Source: Candidatus Iainarchaeum sp. (GTDB lineage Archaea > Iainarchaeota > Iainarchaeia > Iainarchaeales > JAGHAR01). Taken from it: a DNA stretch of 5,457 bases. The position numbers and the translations under genes were made by a program. Of this stretch, positions 1 to 5,338 are shown piece by piece (the first letter of the stretch is position 1; each line of letters begins with the position of its first letter). Location: the NCBI GenBank assembly GCA_021161405.1, contig JAGHAR010000091.1:1-5457 (forward strand), written 5' to 3'. The notes under the pieces are model-generated. The model did not search any database. It saw only the letters and a list, made by a program, of their open reading frames with translations, and was not told the origin of the DNA.

Positions 1-26
1 AAAAGTGCGTGAAATACTCGTTAGTT
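1..26 (+). other. Possible 3' end of a preceding attC-like site
   Basis: The window opens with a short stretch ending in the core-like heptamer GTTAGTT (20-26). It is preceded by TACTC and GCGTGAAA, which could be the spacer and L' arm of an attC site whose left half lies outside the window. The reason to suspect this is that GTTAGTTGC (20-28) is perfectly inverted at 471-479, where it opens a convincing attC-like palindrome. In integron cassettes the first bases of a cassette are complementary to the left end of its own attC, which is this pattern. The other half cannot be seen, so only the core is supported. If the array runs on the minus strand, this would instead be the start of the attC site of the cassette. 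Confidence 0.3.
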
Positions 27-50
27 GCAATTGGCGGGCTCGTTACTCTT

Positions 51-63
51 TTAAATTTTATAT
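51..63 (+). promoter_or_regulatory. Possible TATA box for the membrane-protein gene
   Basis: The A/T-only run around TTTAAATT (about 52-59) is centred roughly 24 bases before the ATG at 79. For an archaeal promoter this would place transcription initiation at or next to the start codon and give a leaderless mRNA. That agrees with the lack of any Shine-Dalgarno sequence in the bases just before the ATG. The element lies inside the putative cassette, so the gene could be expressed without an external integron promoter. The region is AT-rich overall, so the match is weak evidence. Confidence 0.35.
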
Positions 64-78
64 TGATAAGATTTTGTT

Positions 79-414
79 ATGGCTAATCTATATGGTGCAG
101 AATTGGTTAATCAAACAACAAATGTGACAGGTACATTAACATCTGATATGAATATTTTTGAATGGATAATTAGTTTAGGATTTGGTGGGATTTCTGGGTT
201 CTTTTTAATATTACCGATTTGCTATTCTTTAGTTGGAGATGATTCATATAAAAGCAAATTCTTTTGGGGCTTCTATGTAATATTTGCATTTGTATTTTCG
301 GCAGTTTTTAACTATTATGGTAAAAGGGCCACACCAGTTGACTGTTTAATGTTTTTATTTATTGGTATAACTATTGCAATATTCATTTATTTAATCAAAA
401 AGGAAATCCATTAA
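79..414 (+). CDS. Small three-helix membrane protein, function unknown
   Basis: This 111-residue protein is not a family I recognise. It has a polar, Asn/Thr-rich N-terminal segment (residues 1-26) followed by three hydrophobic stretches at about 29-52, 61-80 and 89-106, and it ends in a basic tail (KKEIH). The first short loop (DDSYKSK) and the tail both carry lysines, which favours N-out/C-in topology. No signal-peptidase site or catalytic motif is evident. The ATG at 79 is chosen because it opens the frame and lies about 24 bases after a TATA-like run, consistent with leaderless translation; there is no Shine-Dalgarno site. The gene stands alone. It faces the opposite strand from the two large genes and sits between core-like sites at 20 and 556, so it looks like the cargo of an integron-type cassette. 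Cassette cargo is often a small hypothetical or membrane protein. That it is a real gene is likely; its role is unknown. Confidence 0.7.
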   Translation: MANLYGAELVNQTTNVTGTLTSDMNIFEWIISLGFGGISGFFLILPICYSLVGDDSYKSKFFWGFYVIFAFVFSAVFNYYGKRATPVDCLMFLFIGITIAIFIYLIKKEIH

Positions 415-470
415 AAATAAACCCCCGCCAACTTTCTCGGCTTCACCTCGAACCTTCACTATTGTTCAGG
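415..470. other. Short non-coding linker before the attC-like site
   Basis: The linker lies between the stop codon of the membrane-protein gene and the palindrome. It is noticeably richer in C and G than the gene before it. It contains CCCGCCAA (424-431), the exact inverse of TTGGCGGG at 31-38, so a second inverted pair brackets the gene just inside the core-like sites. No ORF, T-rich terminator or strong hairpin is visible in it. Confidence 0.4.
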
Positions 471-490
471 GCAACTAACAGGCATTAAAC

Positions 491-516
491 GACTTCGGCA
501 ACAAGTTGCCTTCGTC
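491..516. repeat. Hairpin GGCAAC-AA-GTTGCC inside the attC-like site
   Basis: The 14-base palindrome at 497-510 has arms GGCAAC and GTTGCC around AA. It is extended by GAC (491-493) pairing with GTC (514-516) across an internal TTC/TTC loop. It shares CTTCGGCAA (493-501) with the neighbouring hairpin (527-535). It forms one branch of the variable terminal structure enclosed by the attC-like arms. Confidence 0.6.
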
Positions 517-517
517 C

Positions 518-540
518 AAACTTTGCCTTCGGCAAAGTTT
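518..540. repeat. Perfect 10-bp hairpin with TTC loop
   Basis: AAACTTTGCC (518-527) and GGCAAAGTTT (531-540) are perfect inverted arms around TTC. This is the strongest hairpin in the window and the second branch inside the attC-like palindrome. No T-run follows on either strand, so it is not a typical intrinsic terminator. It could still affect readthrough between the two convergent genes. Its last base or two compete with the outer stem of the attC-like fold. Confidence 0.7.
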
Positions 541-560
541 CATTTAATTGCATATGTTAT

Positions 561-577
561 GTGCAATCTGGTTGCAC
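561..577. repeat. Short hairpin GTGCAA / TTGCAC
   Basis: Six-base arms GTGCAA (561-566) and TTGCAC (572-577) enclose TCTGG, just outside the right core of the attC-like site. The same TGCAA can instead pair with ATTGCA at 547-552 (with 562-567), so two folds compete at this boundary. Downstream of the helicase stop codon on the minus strand it lacks the T-tract expected of a terminator. Confidence 0.45.
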
Positions 578-616
578 TTTCGCTATCTCTTTGAGGTATT
601 AAATGGCTTATCTTAA

Positions 617-3600
617 CTACGAAATAAAGTCTATTGTTATCAATCGTAATTTTGATTTATCAAATGGTTCTATAACTGTTTTCTTAAATATGCCTTTTTC
701 CATTAAAAAGTTGTTTAACTCTTTAATCATCTTTTTCCAATTATTGTCCTTTTTATATTGTTTCCATATCTTTCTTAATACTTGTAATCTTTTTGGAGCT
801 GGAGGCATAGATATAAGTTTATTTTTTATTGGATCCCAGAACTTCTCTATTGAATCATCATCTGGAAACTCATTTAAATATGAATCTATTTGTAATTCGA
901 TTTCTGCAATCATATTCTTTACAAATTTTGTACTTCTTGATTTACTCAATTCTCTTAGTTTTGAGTCTTGTGTTTGACTTAGTTCAATCTCCTTGTAAGC
1001 CCTTTCTATGTCTTCAACTATTATTTTATTGACCTCATATATCTTCTCAAAGAAATTAGGTATAACTCTTTCTTTATTTTGTTTGCATGATATAAAGTCA
1101 ATTATCTCGGTTTTATTAGTGATTATTGATCCTGTGTTTACATCATACAAATACCAGAAATGAAAGTCATTGCCATACTTATAATAGAAGAATATACCTG
1201 AAATCTTGCCTTTTTTCAACCCACTATAAACTCCATATGGTATTTTTTCTAACTCATCTAAAGCTTTCTTCTTCAAAAAGTCTTTTAATGGTTGATAAAA
1301 TTTCTCTCCACCGCCAAAAGCATCCTGTTCTAATTCTGCAAATACTTTAGAGTCTTTTCCTTTAATTTTTCTGATAATCCCAAAAACTTTTGGGTGTATC
1401 TTTTCTCCTAAAATAGTCTGGTCTAAACCTACCGATTTATCAATACCTATAATCTTATTCTGCAAGATTTCAACCAGTTTTAATAGTTCTTCTAGTTCAT
1501 CTTCTGGGAAGAAGTTGTAAATAAATATTTTCTTGTAAGGAGAGCCAATCCTATCTATTCTTCCTGCTCTCTGAATCATTCTTGTTGGGTTCCAATGCAG
1601 GTCATAGTTAATTAAGTATTTAGCTGTCTGAAGATTTTGCCCTTCGGATAAAACATCTGTGCTCATTAAAATGTCAATTTCCTTCTTGAAAAATTTCTCT
1701 ACCATCTGTTCTCTTTGTTGCGGATTTTTCTTTGTCAGACCAGAACTTGAGATCGCCTCAATTTTAAGTTTTGAAAATCTTTTGTCTTTTATTATTTCAT
1801 TGTAAATATAATTTAAAGTGTCTGCATAGTAAGTAAATAAAACAATTTGACCATCTTTTGATAATCTTAATAATCTTTCTTTTAGAACTTTTAATTTTGC
1901 ATCGTCTTTTGGTTTAATTGTTTTTACTTTTTCAAGAATTTTGCTTAGTAGTTTAATGTCTTTGTTTATATCTTTAAATAATTCCTCGGTGTTATAATCG
2001 TTTTTATTGAATTTTGAGAATTTTATTCCTTCTAATTCTTCTAACCTCTCAAGATATTCTTCAATATCTTCATCGCTTAATGAACCAAATTTTTCTATTA
2101 GTTTTGAAAAATTTTCTTTACTAAGAATTTTCCCATTAACTAAAGCTTTTTTTAAGTTTATTAAAAAATCAATATGCCTCTTTATACTAATTCTAAAAGA
2201 TTCTACACTACTCTCTAATCTTTTAAGAAGTAATGTCTTAAATATGCCACCAATTTGGATCATTCTATTCAACACAAAACTCTCCTCTTCTGACTTTATG
2301 CCTTCTTTCTTATATTCCAATAAATGATAATAAGCCATTGTCAGTTTATCTGTAATAGTGTCTGAAATTTCTTTATACATGCCCTTGTAAGCTTTATCTA
2401 ATTCATAGTTTATGTTTTCTAGAACCCTTTCTGGGAAGATTATTTTTTGTTCTTTTAGTTCTCCATTAGGCATTTCAATAAGAATGTAAGCATCAGGATA
2501 ATTTTCAATGATGTAATTTCTTGTTCTTCTTATTGAGATTTCATTTAACAAATCATTTAGCAATGAGGGGTTATCTTTTGCTTGTTTAAAGAACTTAAAC
2601 AAATCGGGTATATTTTCTTTAATAAATGCCCTTCTATCCATAAGCATTAACAACATTATTTGCCAATACAAATCCCAAGGAGTATTGTTTATTGGAGTAG
2701 CAGTTAGGAAGAGCATATAAGGTCTTTTGCCTTTCTTTGCAATATGATCATTAACTAAGGTAAAGAAATTTTCCCACCTATTTGATAATGGGTTTCTAAA
2801 GTTATGGCTTTCATCAACAACTATTAATTCTACATTGTCAAATCTTCCGCCAAGCATCTTTCTTGCCTTTTCCAAGAAATTTTTTGATGCTAAATCTTCC
2901 TGTGACAAAAGATTTTCTTTCACATCAATCTTTTTTAATTCTCTTCTCCACATATCTCTTAATTGGGCGGGACAAATTACAAGAATATTTTTTCTTTCAT
3001 AATATCCTATCTTTTCAAGAATCTTTTTTGCAATCCATGTTTTTCCTAATCCAACAGAATCAGCAACAATGCAACCATTATATTTCTTTAATCTAGTCCA
3101 GATTCTTGCGATAGCATCCTCTTGGAATTGAGCCAGGTTTACTTTGGTTTCTGGAAGCCCCTTTGGTTTTTCCTCTTTTTGTTCCTCTTTTATGTCTTCT
3201 TTTTGCAGTTCATATAGTGTTTTAATATAAATTTCATAGGGTGTGTATTCCTTGCTTCCAAATCTCGAATGTTCTAAAAGGTCTATTAATTCATTCTTGA
3301 AGTCTCTTGCTTCTGACCAGAATTTTTCAAACCACTCCCTTTTTGTATATTCTGCCTGAGACCTTAAGTGCCATGTATTTAACTCACCATATCTTGTTAA
3401 TCCAGCAGCAGTAAAGTTGGATGAGCCAATAACTATCCTATCATCAAAGATATAGGCTTTTCCATGAAGAAATTTCTCAAATAATCTGATTTCAACATTT
3501 TCCCTTTTTAAGAATTTAATAAACAGCTTTATTGTTTCATCTTGCTCTTTTGTTAAATCCAAGCTCTCAATCTCTTCTCTTATCTCTTTTAAAAGAACAT

Positions 3601-3820
3601 CTCCAAGCGTTTTTTCATTTTGAATTTCTGGAGTTTTACCAAGAAGAAGCCTGAATCTTTTTACACCATTCAAATTGTCTTTAATCATAGAAAAAGCCTG
3701 AATATTGAAGAAAGCTGTTGCTATGTCAAAATTTGTATTTGGGTTTTCTTTTAAAACATTATTCAGAAAACTAACTAATTTGTTTCCTTCACTATTGTCT
3801 ATGATTTCTTTTGGTATCAT
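617..3820 (-). CDS. PLD-nuclease / SNF2-family DEAD-like helicase fusion
   Basis: This 1067-residue protein is predicted to translocate on or remodel DNA using ATP and to cut or bind it through an N-terminal phospholipase D-type domain. Residues 1-180 are PLD-like, with one HKD motif (H119, K121, D126, then GSSN at 132-135), so two subunits would be needed for a complete active site. The helicase follows. Residues 231-260 hold QFQEDAI and Walker A GLGKT (257-261). Motif II is DESH (336-339) and motif III is TAT (373-375). A helical, charged insertion spans about 430-650. Motif IV lies near 657-668, motif V is D722 to EGQNL (726-730), and motif VI is QRAGRIDR (750-757). The order and the motifs are SNF2/HepA-like. 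Residues 790-1067 match nothing I recognise. The ATG at 3820 overlaps the upstream TGA (ATGA) and has GAGG at 3831-3834 on the minus strand, about ten bases before it. Similar fusions are annotated in restriction and defence contexts. Cellular repair is the main alternative. Confidence 0.88.
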   Translation of the reverse strand: MIPKEIIDNSEGNKLVSFLNNVLKENPNTNFDIATAFFNIQAFSMIKDNLNGVKRFRLLLGKTPEIQNEKTLGDVLLKEIREEIESLDLTKEQDETIKLFIKFLKRENVEIRLFEKFLHGKAYIFDDRIVIGSSNFTAAGLTRYGELNTWHLRSQAEYTKREWFEKFWSEARDFKNELIDLLEHSRFGSKEYTPYEIYIKTLYELQKEDIKEEQKEEKPKGLPETKVNLAQFQEDAIARIWTRLKKYNGCIVADSVGLGKTWIAKKILEKIGYYERKNILVICPAQLRDMWRRELKKIDVKENLLSQEDLASKNFLEKARKMLGGRFDNVELIVVDESHNFRNPLSNRWENFFTLVNDHIAKKGKRPYMLFLTATPINNTPWDLYWQIMLLMLMDRRAFIKENIPDLFKFFKQAKDNPSLLNDLLNEISIRRTRNYIIENYPDAYILIEMPNGELKEQKIIFPERVLENINYELDKAYKGMYKEISDTITDKLTMAYYHLLEYKKEGIKSEEESFVLNRMIQIGGIFKTLLLKRLESSVESFRISIKRHIDFLINLKKALVNGKILSKENFSKLIEKFGSLSDEDIEEYLERLEELEGIKFSKFNKNDYNTEELFKDINKDIKLLSKILEKVKTIKPKDDAKLKVLKERLLRLSKDGQIVLFTYYADTLNYIYNEIIKDKRFSKLKIEAISSSGLTKKNPQQREQMVEKFFKKEIDILMSTDVLSEGQNLQTAKYLINYDLHWNPTRMIQRAGRIDRIGSPYKKIFIYNFFPEDELEELLKLVEILQNKIIGIDKSVGLDQTILGEKIHPKVFGIIRKIKGKDSKVFAELEQDAFGGGEKFYQPLKDFLKKKALDELEKIPYGVYSGLKKGKISGIFFYYKYGNDFHFWYLYDVNTGSIITNKTEIIDFISCKQNKERVIPNFFEKIYEVNKIIVEDIERAYKEIELSQTQDSKLRELSKSRSTKFVKNMIAEIELQIDSYLNEFPDDDSIEKFWDPIKNKLISMPPAPKRLQVLRKIWKQYKKDNNWKKMIKELNNFLMEKGIFKKTVIEPFDKSKLRLITIDFIS

Positions 3821-3834
3821 TTTAATTTTTCCTC
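3817..3834 (-). promoter_or_regulatory. ATGA stop-start overlap with GAGG ribosome-binding site
   Basis: On the minus strand the start codon of the helicase (3820-3818) and the TGA of the AlbA-domain gene (3819-3817) share four bases. A GAGG Shine-Dalgarno-like element (3834-3831) lies ten bases before the ATG, within the last codons of the upstream gene. This implies a bicistronic mRNA and translational coupling, so the two proteins are probably made together. The first gene has no such site. Confidence 0.65.
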
Positions 3835-5196
3835 ATTCAAAATGTAATATGCTCCTCTGTATGCTCCAATCTTTTTAAGATATTTGAATTTTATCATTTC
3901 ATTTATATCTCTTATAGCCGTCCCAAATGAAACATTATTAATTTTCATATATGTTATTGTTTTAATTGATTTATTTTTCTTTAGAAATTCTAATGCCTTT
4001 ATCTGCCTCTCATTTAAATCTATATAAGTTTTAATTGGTTTAGTTTCGGTTCTTCTATTTCTTAAAATAACTCTAAAAAAATGTTCATAAATTCTAAATT
4101 CTGGGTCTGTTAGTCCATATTCTCTCATTCTATTGATCATGCGTGGTACGCCAGAACCTAAACCTTCTACATAACCATAATCTCGCAAAATCCTATAAGT
4201 AAGAGGATTTCTTTGGACAGAGATAGTACCAAACAATTCTTTAGGGAGACCTTTGGGCAATGATCCCGGATTTGTTATCTCAATTCTGTCATCAAAAACA
4301 TATATTTGAATAGAATCTTTACTGAAGTAATCCCTATGGGCAACAGCATTTACTATTGCTTCTCTTATAACATCAATAGGATATTGAAATTTTTCTATTC
4401 TTTTTGCTTTGTCTGTTATCTCTACACTCTTTGGTATATTTGATTTTACAAAAGATAAGCTTCTTTCTATAGCTTCTATTAAGTCCGACTGTATAAGTTC
4501 ATGAGAAAGAATCTTTACAGGTTCTACATCATCGAATCTTGCTGCTTTTATTTCTATTTGCGGATGGAAAAATATGGGGTTTTTTGCAAAAAACAATAAT
4601 GCAGAATTCTTTATTTTTAGATATCCATTCTTAGTTGCTAGATTAAGGCTTATTAAAAGATCCTCAATAGAATGACTTCTTAAAAAATCCTTTTGACCTC
4701 TTATCTCAAGATATTGCTTTATTTTATTAATGTCCATATCTTTTATTTTTGCTCTACTGATAGTTTCATCAAAAGAAAGAACTTGTTTACCTTGTAAAAA
4801 CTCTATCATTTGTGAGCCCTCTATCTTTTTTGTAGTGCTGCCTATTCTCACTCGGATTGTTCCGTTAAATGTATGAAAGGTTCCATCTATTGCTTTCTGT
4901 ATAATAACTACAATAATCTTTTTCTTGTTAATTGTGTGAATTTCTATTTTTGGTATTATTGGTGGAGAAACAGATTGTGCAGAAGCAGAGATTTTTTGTT
5001 GTAGTTTATCTAAATCCTCTTTAATTCCAATAATCTCTTTTTTAGGATTAACACCAATAATTATTATACCACCATAAGTATTGGCAAAAGCACACATGAG
5101 TTCTGAGAATGTCTGAGAACTATGAAATGACTCTTTAAACTCAACTTCTTGAGACTCACCACTTTTAATAATATCCAATATCTGTCTTTTTTCCAT
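3817..5196 (-). CDS. AlbA_2 (Schlafen-like) / GHKL ATPase / winged-helix protein
   Basis: This 459-residue protein has the layout usually annotated as a putative DNA-binding or ATP-binding transcriptional regulator (COG2865-like). The AlbA_2 domain covers about 8-130: ESQEVEFK with E17, E19 and K21, then FANTYGG (37-43) and the closing RIGSTT (117-122). A GHKL-type ATP-binding region follows at about 270-380: N-box E279, N283 and HRD (287-289), G1 box with D302/D303 and NPG (309-311), and G2 box GLGSG (345-349). The last 65 residues (394-459) form a winged helix-turn-helix. Length is typical of the family. The ATG at 5196 is favoured because the box A at about 5240-5247 predicts transcription starting near 5217, leaving a leader of only about 20 bases with no Shine-Dalgarno site. 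It is the first gene of an operon with the PLD-helicase. TGATAGT elements around its promoter suggest autoregulation by its own wHTH. Whether the AlbA domain binds or cuts nucleic acid cannot be told. Confidence 0.88.
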   Translation of the reverse strand: MEKRQILDIIKSGESQEVEFKESFHSSQTFSELMCAFANTYGGIIIIGVNPKKEIIGIKEDLDKLQQKISASAQSVSPPIIPKIEIHTINKKKIIVVIIQKAIDGTFHTFNGTIRVRIGSTTKKIEGSQMIEFLQGKQVLSFDETISRAKIKDMDINKIKQYLEIRGQKDFLRSHSIEDLLISLNLATKNGYLKIKNSALLFFAKNPIFFHPQIEIKAARFDDVEPVKILSHELIQSDLIEAIERSLSFVKSNIPKSVEITDKAKRIEKFQYPIDVIREAIVNAVAHRDYFSKDSIQIYVFDDRIEITNPGSLPKGLPKELFGTISVQRNPLTYRILRDYGYVEGLGSGVPRMINRMREYGLTDPEFRIYEHFFRVILRNRRTETKPIKTYIDLNERQIKALEFLKKNKSIKTITYMKINNVSFGTAIRDINEMIKFKYLKKIGAYRGAYYILNEEKLK

Positions 5197-5207
5197 TTTT
5201 ATAATTT

Positions 5208-5239
5208 ACTATTAAAAATTATTAATAGTTATTGATAGT
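5208..5239. promoter_or_regulatory. Promoter-proximal operator: inverted ACTATTAA/TTAATAGT plus TGATAGT
   Basis: ACTATTAA (5208-5215) and TTAATAGT (5222-5229) are perfect 8-base inverted arms with a six-base spacer. TGATAGT (5233-5239) follows exactly ten bases after the matching position of the second arm. The group covers the predicted transcription start and touches the TATA box, so occupancy should repress the operon. The elements are variants of those in the distal array at 5268-5338. Confidence 0.5.
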
Positions 5240-5248
5240 ATTTATAAG
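5239..5248 (-). promoter_or_regulatory. Archaeal-type TATA box of the two-gene operon
   Basis: The minus strand reads CTTATAAATA, a near-ideal box A, preceded by the purine-rich AGAAGG as a possible BRE. Its centre is about 48 bases from the ATG at 5196. With the usual spacing of about 25 bases, transcription would begin near 5217-5219. It abuts a TGATAGT element (5233-5239) and lies upstream of the inverted pair at 5208-5229, so a protein bound there would compete with assembly of the initiation complex. A bacterial promoter reading is possible but less neat. Confidence 0.6.
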
Positions 5249-5267
5249 CCTTCTGATGAAAAGCTCG

Positions 5268-5338
5268 CTATCAGAAACTATCAGTAATCTTGATAGTAAA
5301 ATGATAGTAATTGATAGTTATCAATCTTAGTTGGTAGT
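5268..5338. promoter_or_regulatory. Distal array of phased TGATAGT elements (operator or iteron-like)
   Basis: CTATCAG occurs at 5268-5274 and 5278-5284, ten bases apart. The opposite orientation TGATAGT occurs at 5291-5297, 5302-5308 and 5312-5318, with a variant TGGTAGT at 5332-5338; starts are 11, 10 and 20 bases apart. ACTATCA (5277-5283) and TGATAGT (5291-5297) form an inverted pair with a seven-base spacer. TTGATA-GT-TATCAA (5311-5324) is another palindrome. Helical phasing and mixed orientation suggest cooperative binding on one face of the DNA, most simply by the wHTH protein encoded next door. Plasmid-type iterons are an alternative, but no Rep gene is present. Confidence 0.6.

Larger units (their letters stand above)
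21..556 (+). mobile_element. Putative integron gene cassette (ORF plus attC-like site)
   Basis: One short gene (79-414) is bracketed by core-like sites GTTAGTT (20-26) and GTTATGT (556-562). With cleavage after the G of each core, the unit is 536 bp, an ordinary cassette size with a single small ORF and an attC-like palindrome behind it. Its first bases (GTTAGTTGC counting the preceding G) are the exact inverse of the left end of that palindrome (471-479), as expected when both derive from one circular cassette. Both core sites are followed by a similar flank, GTTAgtTGCAATtGG against GTTAtgTGCAATctGG, so the unit also lies between direct repeats. No integrase gene, attI site or second complete cassette is visible, so the assignment rests on structure alone. 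An alternative is an unclassified element with terminal repeats. Orientation is taken from the ORF and is not certain. Confidence 0.45.
471..562 (+). repeat. attC-like recombination site (imperfect palindrome)
   Basis: The left end GCAACTAAC (471-479) and the right end GTTATGT (556-562) act as inverse core and core (R'' and R'). Pairing runs TAACA (476-480) with TGTTA (555-559). A small asymmetric internal loop follows (G481 against 552-554). Then 482-489 pairs with 543-551 around one bulged T at 548, with a C490/A542 mismatch and further pairing of 491-492 with 540-541. The total is about 15 pairs between distant arms. The enclosed 493-539 region forms further hairpins and corresponds to the variable terminal structure of attC. 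Length (about 90 bases), conserved AAC/GTT cores, an extrahelical base and low sequence conservation all match attC sites. The cores deviate from strict RYYYAAC/GTTRRRY, and the bulged base lies in the right arm, whereas canonical attC usually has it in the left (L'') arm. The site may therefore be oriented on the minus strand. Confidence 0.5.

Noticed and set aside
518..540. Intrinsic terminator between the convergent genes
   Set aside because: The stem is strong but neither strand has a T-tract after it, and it is better explained as part of the attC-like fold.
603..977. Plus-strand open frame of 124 codons with a good GAGGT upstream
   Set aside because: Nearly all of it is the reverse complement of the helicase C-terminal region, and its product is Phe/Ser/Leu-rich in the way of antisense shadows. 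Only the start signal was kept, as a low-interest finding.
2007..2327. Plus-strand open frame of 106 codons inside the helicase gene
   Set aside because: It is antisense to the charged helical insertion of the helicase and shows the shadow composition, with no start signal of note. The frames at 829-1032, 1126-1350 and 2863-3096 were dropped for the same reason.
5208..5338. CRISPR array
   Set aside because: The repeated unit is only about 7 bases, occurs in both orientations and has 3-4 base gaps, with no spacer-length unique sequence.
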